DNA of 64,000 bases from Lytechinus pictus (GCF_037042905.1 NC_087249.1:50250901-50314900), one strand, 5' to 3'; shown: positions 33,936 through 46,081, counted from the stretch's first letter. The notes: generated by a model not told the origin, from the sequence alone. Numbers and translations are program-made.

Positions 33936-34601
33936 TTTTTAAACGTCCAAAAATTGCTTATTTCTAAACCGATTTTGATAAAACTTGTTTTGAATATTGT
34001 TCCTCTCATTTTACTCTTTCCAATAAGATTGCTTCTCTTGTAGGGTTTTGAATTCGTTAACTTTAGGTCCCCATTCTTTTTTTAACTCGAAAAGATATAT
34101 TCAGAATAAATAATTACACTCTCCACAACAATAAATGAAACGAAAACACATTTTTTTGACAATCTGATACATTCCATTTATTTGGTAATGTATTGACTAG
34201 GGAAAAAGTGGTTAGAAATATGACAACACGAGGTGATTAAAGGCAGACAATTGATTTTGCTTTGACAAAGAAATACATTTAGCATGTTAACAATAGCTAT
34301 ATATACACAATACTCAATACAAGAAAAAAAAATGTGTACAAAGATGATTGTGCATGAATAAAAGAGGACGTATCACTATAAAAGTAAGTTTTCGCTATCA
34401 TTTCGCAGACGCTATCTACAACGCACCAATTCTTTTGAAAATGCAAGTCGAATCACAATGAACAGCTGAGAGGTTTTTTGTCAAAAGTTGGGGAACAGGG
34501 ACAGCAGATCGTCTGAAGATTCGGACCAGAAGAAAAATTGCAAATATGTCTTTTGTCCAGAGTCCAGGACGACATTGCTATAAAAGATTCTCTACCTTAT
34601 A
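33936..34601. other. No gene recognised
   Basis: AT-rich. The last 8 bases, ACCTTATA, are the left target duplication of the next element. Confidence 0.5.
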
Positions 34602-36855
34602 CATGGGCGGAAATCTGTCCCGAAACAGGTAGGGGGGACAACAGGGGCTGATCCAGCCTTCGCCAATAGGGGGGGGGGGGAGAAAACATTTTCAGCCATA
34701 TGTTAATCCCCGATCGGCCGCTCGAAGGTAATTGTTGTCTGTTTCATTGAAGGAGTAGTCCTCATGGTCACTTTTTAGCTTTATTCTTATAAATCAACAT
34801 AAATATATGAAATCATTATCCTTATTTATATAATGCGAGCGCGAAGCGCGAGCAAAATTTATGTATTTTTTCCCTACAATTTGAACATTCTGGGCGATGT
34901 TTGTTATCCTGAAAAAGATGTATATACAACTAAATATTTACTACGACCGCGAAGTGCGAGCAGAGGTTATCTGATGGAAAAGGTAGCCTACCTGTTAAAG
35001 ACTGCTTGCAATTAGCCATGAAGACGTTACATATTTCAACAATCAAACAATGCGAGCGCGAAGCGCGAGCTGAAATTTTTTGAAATTATTACCTAAAGAC
35101 TGGAAATTCTAAGCACTTTTTGTAACTTAAACATATAATAGGTATATAACTAAACAATTGATGCGAACGCGAAGCGCGAGCGGAAAGTTTTGAGATTTAG
35201 ACCTAAGAACTATTCATGTTTTGTAAATCATGACAAGGATGAGTAAGTGGGGGTCTTTCTTACACCCGGTCCCTACATTAATAAAGCGAGTGCAAAATGC
35301 AGCCAGTAAATGTTCATATACGTTTAATTTGAATTGATCGAAAAGGTACTTGTTAAGGACTGCTTGCACTTAGCCATGAAGACGTTACATATTTCAACAA
35401 TCAACGCTAGCGCGAATCGCGAGCTTAAAATTTTTGACATTTTTTCAAAAAGAATCGAAAATTTTAATCAACTTTTGTAATCGTGAACAGGGTAGCTATA
35501 TAACTAAACAATTGATGTAAGCGAAGCGTGAGCAGAAAAATTCGAGATTTAGACCTAAAAACGGGACACTCTACTCATGTTTTGTAAATCATAAAAAGGA
35601 TGAGTAATAGGGGATCTTTCTACATTAATAATGCGAGCACAAAGCGCGAGCAGAAAATTTTTGATATTGTGATCTGAAACTGGATAATGATTTAAATAGA
35701 GAACAAATTGAATATCTGAATAAACATGAGCGTGTTTCAGATTCAGACCTAGAATCTCGGCATTTTACACATCTATCAGCGAGCGCGAAGCGCGAGCTTA
35801 AACTATTTGATATTCCGATCTGAAAAAGAGAGTCAATTTCAGCTATATATTTCAAGCACTTTGTAGGAAAATTGTGAGGTGGATATGGATCACACTTAAT
35901 AAAGAGCTGATATTTTTCATTATTTGAGTTTTTACATAGGACCGGGACATCCTTAGGACAAGTCATATGAAAATGATGACTATCTTCCTATTCCTTTTAC
36001 TAAGCGCGAGATGAAACAAAAGGGACAATTTAATCATTAAATTGATATCTTATTTATTAATGCATAATGTGGGCGATAAATCTGATGATATTATGGCCTG
36101 AAAACTGGACGTTTCAAGCACTTTTGTAATTAGGAATAGAATGCATTAGTTAAAATAGTTTTAACCATCAATGCGAGCGCAAATCGCGAGCTAAAATCTT
36201 TGATAAACTGTCATGAAAATCAATATTGAGACATACATAAATCGCCAATCAAAATACGAGTAGCACTATCTGCTACGTTTTGACAATCAGACTTGAAAAG
36301 GGATATTTTCAAACTTAATGGAATACACAAACATAATAGGTACTGAATAAATCGAATTTTGCGAGCGCTTAGTGCGAGTAGAAAATGTCAATATTCTGAC
36401 CATAAAGCTGTAACTTTTACAGATCACTTTTTTAAAAATCCGTTTGTAAATCACACAAAATAATGAAAGTTCGATTTCCGAGGTGAAATGTATAATGTAT
36501 ATTGACTTCCAAACTTGATATTTAAGCTCCATATTGAAAAATCACCTAACAGGCGATGCGAGCGCGAAGCGCGAGCGAAAATTTTATATAGTGACATGAA
36601 AGATTCTTTTTATTTTCCAAGTTTTCCCCTCATCTTATTTTATTCACTCTGGAAAATTTGACAAGCAAAAAAAAACAAAGGTTTTCACCCAAAATGTAAG
36701 GTCATTTAGTCCAAAATACATGTATTATTTCGAATGTGAATGATGCATTTTTCTTCATCATAAAAGACCAAAAATAGTAGGGGGGACATTTGATATTGTG
36801 TCCCCCTACTATTTTTGGTAGGGGGGACACGTCCCCCCTGGGATTTCCGCCCATG
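34602..36855. mobile_element. 2.25 kb hAT-like element with tandem GCGCGAAGCGCGAGC repeats
   Basis: The ends are CATGGGCGGAAATC and its complement GATTTCCGCCCATG. The flanks are ACCTTATA (34594-34601) and ACCTTATC (36856-36863), matching at 7 of 8, as expected for a hAT duplication. Inside, the palindromic motif GCGAGCGCGAAGCGCGAGC recurs about a dozen times at ~110 bp spacing (34837, 35051, 35163, 35780, 36555 and weaker ones). No transposase ORF is visible. Confidence 0.85.
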
Positions 36856-36863
36856 ACCTTATC

Positions 36864-38640
36864 GAAAGTGTCTGCGAAAACTCCCTAATGACATGGATGG
36901 ATCTGAGCCACGACTGTGACCCGATTTCGAACAAGTCGCATTTGCATTCAATACGAAAAATCACACTTCTATGTGAAGTTTAGACTCGTGAAGTCCAAAG
37001 CGGCTTCAATCCACAACCGATGACAAGATCGCTATGACGTCACTTTGATTTGACAATGAGTCTAATTGCACTCTTACAGGGGGGGGGGGGGGGCTCGCAA
37101 TAAAACTGGATTTTATTTTAGTATTCATACCACTATTCGGAACTTCGATTGGTAAGATTTTTATAGGTTGTGATATTCTTATAAAATGCTATTATATTTT
37201 TTGTGGATCAAAAATCGGATCGCAAATGGATGACCGCCGCGCCGGGCTAATGTATGTAAACGAAGCAAGATTAATTATCTGCAGCTCATTTAATGAATTT
37301 GAGGCTGTATACGCATGATAAATGAATGAAACTTGCATCTCTGAAAGACGCAGTGAAAGAGATAGCATAAGAAGCAAACACAAAATAGGAAAACTTTTAA
37401 TTTCCCTCCATATATCAATGATACAAATGTCAAACAATACACCATCATATTAACACTTTAAATATCATACACATGCCTTTTAATTACAATCTGTCAGATA
37501 TAATTAGTTGTCTAATGAATTTACATATAATAAATAGTTTCGATCAGTTATATTTTTTTCATTTTATGTACAATATAATCACGAAAATTTGGCCCCATTT
37601 GTTTTACGTGCGTATATCCCAGCTGGATTTAGTGGTTTTTGATTGAATGTCAGTGTTGCTCAATTAACGAGATTCGTCAGCACAGGGTGCATAGATTTAT
37701 ACATGATCTATCCATATTCCTTGATATCATTATAACATTGGAACGCAAAAAAATAAAATAAAGAGAAACAAACGTAGAAAAATGTTATTCAGTGAATTTT
37801 TGTCAAATTAACTATTTCTTATTTTTTAGAAATAATGAACAAAAGCGTACAAAAAATATGATAGTGTATTTTTGCATCTCCTCTCGAACCGTTCCGCAGC
37901 CCCTGATCATGATGTAATGCCAATCATGTCTTATTTTTCTTGATGTTCTGATGTTTTCAAAAGCTTTGGATGAAGAAAATTATGGTTATTTCAAACCATC
38001 AGATGCAAGGAAAGTACATATATTTTCACCAAAGAACGTCCGATTTCAAGATAAGTATGGATGAAACTAATAATAATTTCCAATAATGGGGGGGGGGGGG
38101 GCACTTTGCTGGCTGTATTCCAGTTATTAACCATGTCTCGGGTAACAATTGCAACATAACGAACATTACCACAGACTATTTCACAAAATGTTATTTACAT
38201 AATTATGTCAAGTATGCATTAATACAAGTGTAATCTAACACACGACTGTGCATCACTCGTCGATCCTCTGAGCACGACTTGACTATGTGATGATAGGTTA
38301 TCGGACAGTTGGAATTTAAATGTCATCTTAAGTCGTACTTTGACGGTTTATGAAAAATCCCTTGGGTATACTTTGAAAACTCGATGTAAAATAAAATGAG
38401 AACTCCTGATTGGTTGCTCAAAGATATTCCATTAGCCACGTCAAAGCAAGGAGGTTCATTTCAAAGGTACCCCCTTGGTCAAAGCCCGTAAACCCGATTC
38501 CTTCACGACAGGGATCCACCTCTATGGAAGCATGGACCGGAAGGGATACTAGTAGATCTCCGATGTTCACATCATTAACGACACCGGAGTGTGGTGCAGT
38601 GTAAATTATATTGTAATCAATATGCAACACATTACGCCGG
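36864..38640. other. No gene recognised; two poly-G tracts
   Basis: G runs at 37080-37093 and 38088-38101. TCGAACCGTTCCGCAGCCCC at 37888 resembles the right end of the CAGGGGCCGCGG-type element at 45907. An opposite-strand frame at 38418-38630 shows no known domain. The region may include the 3' untranslated part of the GPCR gene. Confidence 0.4.
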
Positions 38641-39161
38641 GAGTAACTCTAAGTACTGTAAAGGTACAGAATCATAAATTATACAATAACCGATGGGAAA
38701 ATTTGACTTTTCTATGATGACTTGCCGTTCCCATAGTTCTCAAAGGTCTCGATTCTGAATTGTTCAGGATTCAAAATAAAAATCCCCGTTTCAGCTAGTG
38801 TAGTAATTAGAACTGATAACATTTAGGTCACTGAGGAATCTTCTGAGCTGTATAAAGTAAGCGTTCATTATTTTTATCAAGATATCCACCATAGATACTT
38901 CGTTTTGCAATATAGCGTACCACCATACCACGAAAGTCTTCTGGCAGGAAGAGTCTCCGCGTTTGTCGAATCATGGACCTAAGTAATACTCTGACAAAGT
39001 AGTAGGTCCATGGTCGAATTGACCCACATGGGTGCTCTCCACCACGTTGCACTGCGAACCTCGATTTTTTTTTGTCGCTTCTTTCCGACTAAAACTTCAG
39101 GTTTTGTTATTATAGGCTAGGAAACTATCGCCCATTCCGCGAGAAGCAAACCGTCAACACT

Positions 39162-40319
39162 TCACTTTACAGTATGATTATCAAGCGGCACGTTTTCTGT
39201 TGTCCGTGTGCTCATTGACATTCTGTGCAAAATAGGGGACCTACACGGAAAGCAGCAGTCAAGCATAAGCTGCTTCCTGAAACGGGAGCTTAAGATGTAC
39301 ATCATTACCGGGTTGAAACAACACAAAACGTAAAACGGAGTGGTTGACCAGCGGTAAAATACGATAAAAGATTTCAGCCAGAGCAGACAAAAATGAAACT
39401 CGAATAACATGTTGAAAATGGTGATTGGCAATTGTGCAAGAAAGAACATTGTGGAAAGAAGCGTTACTACTATTACGATCTTGACGCGAGATGTAGTACG
39501 GGGATCCCTTAACCGCTTCTGACTGTTGTGACGACCGTTACCGTTCAAAGAGCGACGTATTTGAGAATCCTTCACGATGGGATCATGGATGCTTCTTAAT
39601 AGTGTACATGCAATAATGATGTGTACCGTTGCGATTATGATAAAAGGAATGACAAATGTCGCCATGACCCGAAACATTTTGAATATTTTTGCTTGGTACG
39701 TGTGATGAGGAATCCATGAACATCTGTTGTTTTTTTCTTTGGCTAAAACTAGAATAGGAGCAGCAACAGCGAAAGAACAAGCCCAGATCACTAAAACAAT
39801 CAATACATTTGAATGTCTTGAACAGCTTCTAAAGGCTCCCCAAGCGCGGCTTTCTCCCCAGCGGTTTCTTCCCAGAGGATCGGCAATTTTCTGATAGCGT
39901 TCGATTGAGAGCGCCACCAACGAGTAAACGACGAGGCACGCACTCATGATCATGGAGAAGTTTCTGAATTTGCATATGAAGTTGCCGGATACGTTCGAGT
40001 TGGACTGCATGATCTCGAACTCGATGGCGATGGGGACATTGACAAGCAGACACACGAGATCACCGATCATGAGATTGACGAATAAGATATTCTGTGTCTT
40101 CCGGAGATGTCGGTTCTTTAATACGATGAAAATAAGCGATCCATTAGCAGCGATTCCGAACAGCGTAACGCAACACAGGATTGAGACATGATACAAGTTT
40201 CTAGAAGGGTAGTTGTATTCGCGGTCTTCTATTTTTACTAGCCAACTGCATGAGTCCGTTTCGTTATTCTCATTAACATTCACGTGCTCTGTAGAGGTGA
40301 ATCCAGGTGTGGTTGCCAT
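39162..40319 (-). CDS. Rhodopsin-like peptide GPCR, bombesin/endothelin-type signature
   Basis: 385 residues in one exon; the ATG context TTACCATGG is a strong Kozak site. Seven membrane segments lie at roughly 42-66, 77-100, 116-140, 171-193, 216-241, 279-303 and 316-343. Class A marks: N59 (TM1), D87 (TM2), disulfide Cys C116 and C200, ERY 140-142 in place of DRY, W179 (TM4), P225 (TM5), P298 (TM6), and NPVMMY 336-341. The NPxxxYxxSxxF pattern is shared with bombesin, endothelin and GPR37-type receptors. The toggle Trp of TM6 is replaced: the segment reads FLAQLP. The N terminus has an NET glycosylation site and the tail has CC pairs for palmitoylation. The ligand is presumably a neuropeptide; the paralogue is not assignable. 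Confidence 0.92.
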   Translation of the reverse strand: MATTPGFTSTEHVNVNENNETDSCSWLVKIEDREYNYPSRNLYHVSILCCVTLFGIAANGSLIFIVLKNRHLRKTQNILFVNLMIGDLVCLLVNVPIAIEFEIMQSNSNVSGNFICKFRNFSMIMSACLVVYSLVALSIERYQKIADPLGRNRWGESRAWGAFRSCSRHSNVLIVLVIWACSFAVAAPILVLAKEKNNRCSWIPHHTYQAKIFKMFRVMATFVIPFIIIATVHIIIACTLLRSIHDPIVKDSQIRRSLNGNGRHNSQKRLRDPRTTSRVKIVIVVTLLSTMFFLAQLPITIFNMLFEFHFCLLWLKSFIVFYRWSTTPFYVLCCFNPVMMYILSSRFRKQLMLDCCFPCRSPILHRMSMSTRTTENVPLDNHTVK

Positions 40320-40505
40320 GGTAATTATTCTTATTTAGAAATGCATACAGAAGAAATTTGTCATCAGCGTGCCAATACTATGGGTCAGGTTCGTTTGAAG
40401 GATGAATCTGGTCCGCGTGGGGTCCGATGAGGAACTTCTTTACACGGTTGAATGACGTCCCAAAGCTAAAGTCAAATACAGAGTTCTGCAGACAAAGAGA
40501 AAAAT
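40320..40505 (-). other. 5' untranslated exon start and splice acceptor of the GPCR gene
   Basis: On the minus strand TTTTTCTCTTTGTCTGCAG ends at 40486 and is a consensus 3' splice site; exon sequence from 40485 to 40320 leads to the ATG. A non-coding first exon further upstream (higher coordinates) is therefore likely; its donor was not identified. Confidence 0.6.
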
Positions 40506-41272
40506 ATGTGTAGATATAGAATATGGAGTACACTACGTGACAGTAGCTGTATAGAGACTGTCGTCATGAGGCAATGGCGATTCCGATTCTGTGGTAAAAT
40601 CGTTTTGATTGCAATAAGGACGGGGTGAAGAAGACGCAAATGGTTTTCTTTTTGTACATTTCAAAGATATGAAATAATTTTTTTTCTTTGCCCCAACCCT
40701 TATCTCACATCATAAAAATACAAGTCGGTAGTCCAAAAACAAACACCTTTCGCCCATATTTTGGTAAGACAAATGTAAGTCAAACATAAGTCATGAGAAA
40801 CCAGACATGAGTTAACTATCGACTTGAATTTGAATAACCTATCTGAGGGTCAAATAACACTATTTGTATAAAAAATAACAAGTTTATTGTCAAAATGACA
40901 AGTATCCCGTTATCTAATCTGATTCGATTAAGTATTATAGATTTTCGCAATCGGTCATAAATATCACAAGTAAACATCACTAAGGTTTACCAGATATTTA
41001 AGCAAATTCGATTAAAATCATGATAGTAAATTACAACGGGTTGGTTCATTACAATATACATTTCTTTGTTTTTGGTTAAGATTTTTGGGAAATCCAGAAC
41101 ACTACTCTCCTCCCTCACGCCACCAGTAATGTTCACCATACTTCCTTGATGACCAATCAAAACGGTTGATTATCACATAATTTGAATTGCAATTGCTCTG
41201 TTAGGCATGCCAGGTAAGTCTTCTCTGTCAGGACTCAGGAATGAAGAATTTGAACGATACAGTGTTTTGTAT
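40506..41272. other. No gene recognised
   Basis: AT-rich flank upstream of the GPCR gene. It could hold its first exon and promoter, but no clear TATA box or exon can be named. Confidence 0.4.
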
Positions 41273-41460
41273 CCTGGGGCCCGTTTCATAACGCTGTTTG
41301 TAAGTTAAGAGCGACTTTAAGAGCGACTGGTGATCCTTTCTTGGGATATTTACCATCAAATGTTCACTGGTGATTATTTAGCGCATAAGAATTAAAGGAT
41401 CACCAGTCGTTCTTAAAGTCGCTCTTAACTTACGAATAGCTTTATGAAACACCCACCAGG
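41273..41460. mobile_element. MITE family C, copy 1
   Basis: The outer ends CCTGGGGCCCGTTTCATAA and TTATGAAACACCCACCAGG are inverted. The inner arms AGTTAAGAGCGACTTTAAGA and complement are near perfect, with GATCCTTTCTT next to the loop. 188 bp, no ORF. Confidence 0.9.
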
Positions 41461-41857
41461 ATGATTACATTAAACATGTTAAACATTAAAAATTTAAAAT
41501 ATTGTATAGATTATGGCATGAGGGATGCTATACTGAATCATTGTGAGTAAGCTTTGCGGCTGAGATTTTGACTTATATCCTATATATATATACACATTAT
41601 TTATCCTGCCGACTCGTTTTTTTCTAAAAACAAATTAAGCTGTAGCTTGTGCTTTACGATGTGCATTACACTCATTTTCTTTGGCACATGATTCCTTAAT
41701 GAACTCGGAAAGGTCTTGATTATTATCATATTATGGACCACCATTCGTGCGGTGCACACACACACACGCAATCCCTTATCATCGATGCACTCCAATATAT
41801 TGCTAACCAACCATGTCGTTTATTTAAACAACGTTGTATGCAGTGGCGTTATGACCC

Positions 41858-42448
41858 TTAAAGGAGAATGAAACCCTTGAAACCAGCTGAATCCATATCA
41901 AAGAGAAAAATCAGAGAAACATACTGTTGAAAGTTTGAGGAAGATTGAATGAATAATAAGAAAGTTCTGAGCATTCGAATATTGAGATCACTAGTGCCAT
42001 GTAGATCCTCACAACGGCAATGCGACCAAGATCTGTGATATCACACACGTACAACTCCCTCATTACTTTAGTACTTATTTTACTTATATTCTCACTTTTA
42101 TAGAGTCTATCACAAGGTGAGGTGTTCTCTTTATGAGATGACAAGTACAGAGGTTTCACAACATTACATCATTGATGAATCGTTTGTCATATGATTAGAA
42201 TGAGCAAAAAGAGATGTTTTGGGGTATATTTTCAGTGTCCAAATGGGAGAGTTGTACGTGTGTGACATCACAGATCTTGGTCGCATTGCCAATGGGAGGA
42301 TCTCCATAGCATTAGTGATCTCGACATTCAAATGCTCATAACTCTTTTATTGCTAGTCCTATTTTACTCAAAGTTTTGTTAATCTTATTCTTTGATTTTT
42401 CTGCTTTCACAAAAGCTAACTTGCTCCAAGAGTTTCATTCTCCTTTAA
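41858..42448. mobile_element. MITE family A, good copy
   Basis: The ends are TTAAAGGAGAATGAAAC and its complement; the interior is palindromic over long parts (GATCTGTGATATCACACACG near 42030 against CGTGTGTGACATCACAGATC near 42258). TTAA flanks suggest a piggyBac-type target. No ORF. Confidence 0.88.
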
Positions 42449-42569
42449 ATTTTGATAGAGAGAACGAGGCGAAATCTCTAATAAAATACAGAAAATAATA
42501 TATTTCACCGTTTTGCTTTTCATTTTCACTGCTTTTCTTTCCCCTTTTCCACTCTTTCTCCCATGTTGT

Positions 42570-42625
42570 GTGTGTAAGGGTGTGTGTGTGTGTGTGTGTG
42601 TGTGCGGGTGGGTGTGTGTGTGGGT
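42570..42625. repeat. TG microsatellite
   Basis: (TG)n of about 25 units with a few GGG interruptions. Confidence 0.9.
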
Positions 42626-42973
42626 ATCGTGAGTTGTTTTTGTAGTCCTTTTAGTTACAACTGTTACTTTTATTAGTTTATTTTTAATCATTTAACTGTT
42701 CTGTCGTTTATTTATTTCTTCGTTTATGGGGATCCAGTGCCCCCAAGACCACCATCATCTTCACGCCAGTGTTTGCATCCAAAACTTATGTGAATTTAAA
42801 AAAACACACACTAGGTCATATTGTGGAGCAAATGTGGTGTCATTTATTATCAAATTGTCTAATTGCCGTTTGGTTAAGCTACACTACGATTAGTCTGATA
42901 TCCACTTTGTCTTTTTATTATAATTTTACCCTGACTCCAAATATAACTCATAAATAGTTCATCTAAACCATAG

Positions 42974-43195
42974 TGGGAACGTCGTGGTCTAGTGGTTCTG
43001 ACTCTCGCCTTTCAAACAGAGACTCGTGGGTTCGACCCAGGTGAGGTGGGTACCCGGTAGGATTAATTCCTTAAATGCATGAGCGCTGAGAGACAGCTTG
43101 AGCTAAAAGCCGGGGTAACAATAATAATGCGACTTGGAACAGATTGTTTCTAGGTAGATGGCGCTATACAAATTCCTATTATTATTATTTTTCTA
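42974..43195 (+). mobile_element. tRNA-derived SINE, internally deleted copy
   Basis: The first 60 bases equal copy 1 (CGTCGTGGTCTAGTGGTTCT, TCTCGCCTTTCAAACAG). Then TTCGA of box B joins directly to CCCAGGTGAGG of the body; in copy 1 these are separated by about 75 bases ending in CTCGA. The copy ends GGCGCTATACAAATTCC plus an ATT tail. Confidence 0.85.
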
Positions 43196-43239
43196 TTATT
43201 ATTATTATCATCATCATTATTACTATTATTATTATAGTG

Positions 43240-43470
43240 CAGGGGGCGGATCTAGCTTTTGCCAAGGGGGGGGGGGATTTTCCTCCATATTTTATCCGAT
43301 CGGCCTCTAAAAGCTTACTTTTCTTTATTTGGATTTTTAAGGGGGTAGTCCTAACTAAAGACTTAAATTTTGAGTACATCTTTGCATTAATCTTACAAAA
43401 AGATCCAAAGATCTCACAAGTCCAAAATAAATAATGCGAAAGCGAAGCGCGAGCTTAAATTTGATATTTT
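43240..43470. repeat. Fragment of a hAT-like element
   Basis: It starts CAGGGGGCGGATCTAG with a G run at 43266 and has one GCGAAGCGCGAGC core at about 43440, as in 34602-36855. The right terminus was not found. Confidence 0.55.
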
Positions 43471-43599
43471 ATGTATTCAAACTGGATAATTGAAGATTCT
43501 GAACATTGTAATATATATATACATACATACATGCATACAGGCAGGGTGTGATAGACTATAGATCTATTGGATACACAGAGGGGGGAAATTAAAACACAC

Positions 43600-43690
43600 A
43601 TATAAAGCACGAGAGAGAGAGAGAGAGAGAGAGAAGGAAGGGAGAGAGAGAGAGAGATATAATAAAGGGCAGAAGGGGGCGGGGGGCAAA
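43600..43690. repeat. GA microsatellite and G run
   Basis: (GA)n from about 43610 to 43657, then AGGGGGCGGGGGG near 43674. Confidence 0.85.
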
Positions 43691-44099
43691 CCAATGTCAG
43701 ATATGTCAAACAATATACGTTCAATGACACCCATCAGATCAATACAAAACTAATCAAATAGACGCCAGGGATGACATGGATGATAGATTAAAAACATCTT
43801 TGAGAAATTGCACCCGATGGCACTACCATGCCTTTTGAAACGTACGAAACAAGCGACAATCTCAACGCTTGTAGTCTGTACTGAATTTCGATTGAAAAAG
43901 TGGAGATATACAAAGATTGGTATGTAAAATATCTTTGCGATTACTCCCTAAAACACCCTCTCATCTCCATGAAGCCAATACAGGTAAGTAAAGTAAAACC
44001 GCTTCCATAAGACATGTAAGACGGAATGGAGGCCTGGGGGTATTAATGTCAGACTAATAGTCATCCGCGAAATTACTCTCTTGGCAAATGTTCGTAATA

Positions 44100-44445
44100 T
44101 ACGGAGCCCGCCAGGTGACATGAGGAGAAAAAAATCTCCGTACATTATTTCGTTCCCACGAAATATTATTTCGTGGCCACGCAATATTATTTCGTTCCCT
44201 CGAAATACTATTTCGTGGCCACGCAATATTATTTTGAGGGAACGAAATAATATTGCGTGGCCACGAAATAGTATTGCGTGGGAACGAAATAATATTGCGT
44301 GGCCACGAAATAGTATAGATCGGAGAGAGGGGAAATAATATTTCGTGGGAACGAAATAATATTGCGTGGCCACGAAATAATATTTCGTGGGAACGAAATA
44401 ATGACGGAGATTTTTTTCTCCTCATGTCACCTGGCGGGCTCCGTA
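44100..44445. mobile_element. Palindromic element built of CGTGGCCACG / AAATAATATT units
   Basis: 41-42 bp terminal inverted repeats begin TACGGAGCCCGCCAGGTGAC and are perfect complements. Flanks GTAATA at 44094-44099 and 44446-44451 are a 6-bp duplication. The 260-bp core is an array of alternating TTCGTGGCCACG, TTCGT(T/G)CCC and AATATTATT pieces, themselves palindromic and arranged in inverted order. Confidence 0.85.
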
Positions 44446-45775
44446 GTAATATGTAGATCGATGGAAGGCCTTCTCGTTCTGAAAACAGGGTATTCTTGTT
44501 TTCTCGCCGGAAGGGCATTTTGTAAACCGAATCAAGTTAATTAGGTACCAGTATTACAACCATCAAATGGTCAGTGACGCAGTCTACAATTTTGCTACCA
44601 CTTATTGATGGGGAACAGGGCTACCAGCCTACCGCCCCGAATATACACACGTTTATGTTTGATGATTAAAGGGGTAATATACTGCCTCAAATTTATGTGA
44701 TATGAATAGACAGAGCAAAATGAGACAAACAACTTACTGAAAATTTCATTAAAACTTGACAAGTAATAACAAAATTATGACAATTGATTCTTTTGCGTTA
44801 TGTTTGGTGAAGCAGTTCTGTGTGATGGGCGAGCCGACGTCATTTTTCTAATACTGATTCGTTGGTAGAAATTATACAAATAATGCCATTCAAATTTTGA
44901 TCTGCAATTAATAGAACTGACTAATGATTTAGTGTGTACATGGTATGAAATAACCCACTAGGGAAACATATTTCATTACAAGGAAGACATCCTTAACACA
45001 CGTAATTAGAGGTTTATTTTCTATAGCACCATTTCATAAAAAAAGAAGAAAAAAGCGCCGGATCCGATGTCACACATCCTGCACATTATTCACAGAATTG
45101 CGGGTAAAGCTATGTCTTTATTTCAGATTTGAAGGACTCACTGTTGTTACAACCACGAAATTGGATAGGTAGATATTTATTAAAGACGAGCCACTGACGA
45201 AAAAGCTCATAATCACGACATCATGCATATAACCATTAAGGAGATACTATAACTGTTTTGCTGTTTTCACACAATATTGCCGACCCTTCCAATAACTTCC
45301 TTGTTTTTCATCAGATTTTGATGGAATTTTCAGCGGTTTGCTCGATGAAGTTTACTGTAATATTCGCATATTATTAGTTTGAGCCTATATAGTGCGACCG
45401 TTAAAGCCTGTCTAAAACTTTGGTAAAGGGCCAGTAATGTTAACTACTACTTTATTATCACAAAAGCATAGTAGTCATTGAAATAAAAAATGTAATTTTT
45501 ACGCAAAAGATATTAAATATGGCATTAAATTTAAATCTAATGCCCTCTTTCTGTAATTTTTTAAACATTTATTTAACAAGTTTGAGCACTTACTTTAAAC
45601 ATTTGGTAATTGGATATTAGAAGCTACTAAAAGGATTATATCATGAAATCATAAGCCCGTTAAGATGGGCTGAAGATATGATTTATATCAACAAGATAAA
45701 AATACACAGATTTTCTATTTTGACCTCATACCCGCTCGAATTAAATTCTGTTTAAAAAAATCGGTGAAATTACCC
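44446..45775. other. No gene recognised; one MITE-like end
   Basis: TTAAAGGGGTAATATACTGC at about 44668 resembles the start of the TTAAAGG-type MITEs, but no matching right end was found. The rest is AT-rich. Confidence 0.4.
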
Positions 45776-45900
45776 AATTGGGCGCAGTGGGCGAGTGGTC
45801 TAAAGTGCCCGACTAAATCATATACCATGAGAGTCCGGGGTTCGATTCCCGGCACGGCCCTTGATCAAGACATTACTCTTTTGTCTTTATTAAAAATAAA
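45776..45900 (+). mobile_element. tRNA-like SINE head (Ser/Leu-type)
   Basis: Box A TGGGCGAGTGGTCTAAAG and box B GGGGTTCGATTCC with a CCGGG/CCCGG T-arm. The 5' GGGCGCA and 3' CACGGCCC do not pair into a full acceptor stem, and an AAAATAAA tail follows, so it is more likely a retroposed tRNA-like copy than a functional tRNA gene. Confidence 0.65.
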
Positions 45901-45906
45901 AATAAA

Positions 45907-46081
45907 CAGGGGCCGCGGAAGCGGGGGGAGGGGCCGCGGAAGCGGGGGGGGGGGGCGGTGCTGGAGGGGCTTCAGACCCCCCACTTTTTTCCAAAACCAT
46001 GTACAAAAACGTAAAAATTATTATGATTGTGATTTTTTGCATGGTCAGCCCCCCACTTTGAAAACCGTTCCGCGGCTCCTG
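45907..46081. mobile_element. Short hAT-like MITE (CAGGGGCCGCGGAA)
   Basis: Left CAGGGGCCGCGGAAGC and right GTTCCGCGGCTCCTG are inverted. The left end is duplicated in tandem (GGGGCCGCGGAAGCGGGGG twice), then a G run. No clear target duplication. Similar ends occur at 61115-61370. Confidence 0.7.

Noticed and set aside
34602..36855. CRISPR array (regular palindromic repeats with spacers)
   Set aside because: The spacers are themselves similar and the unit is bounded by inverted ends with an 8-bp duplication in animal DNA; it is a transposon.
38418..39052. Small minus-strand frames downstream of the GPCR
   Set aside because: No domain, no splice evidence, and one overlaps a + strand frame; more likely untranslated or intergenic sequence.
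43948..44544. Frames of 140-154 codons with repeated HEIIFRG/PRNIISW peptides
   Set aside because: They are translations of the palindromic element in several frames at once, not a repeat protein.
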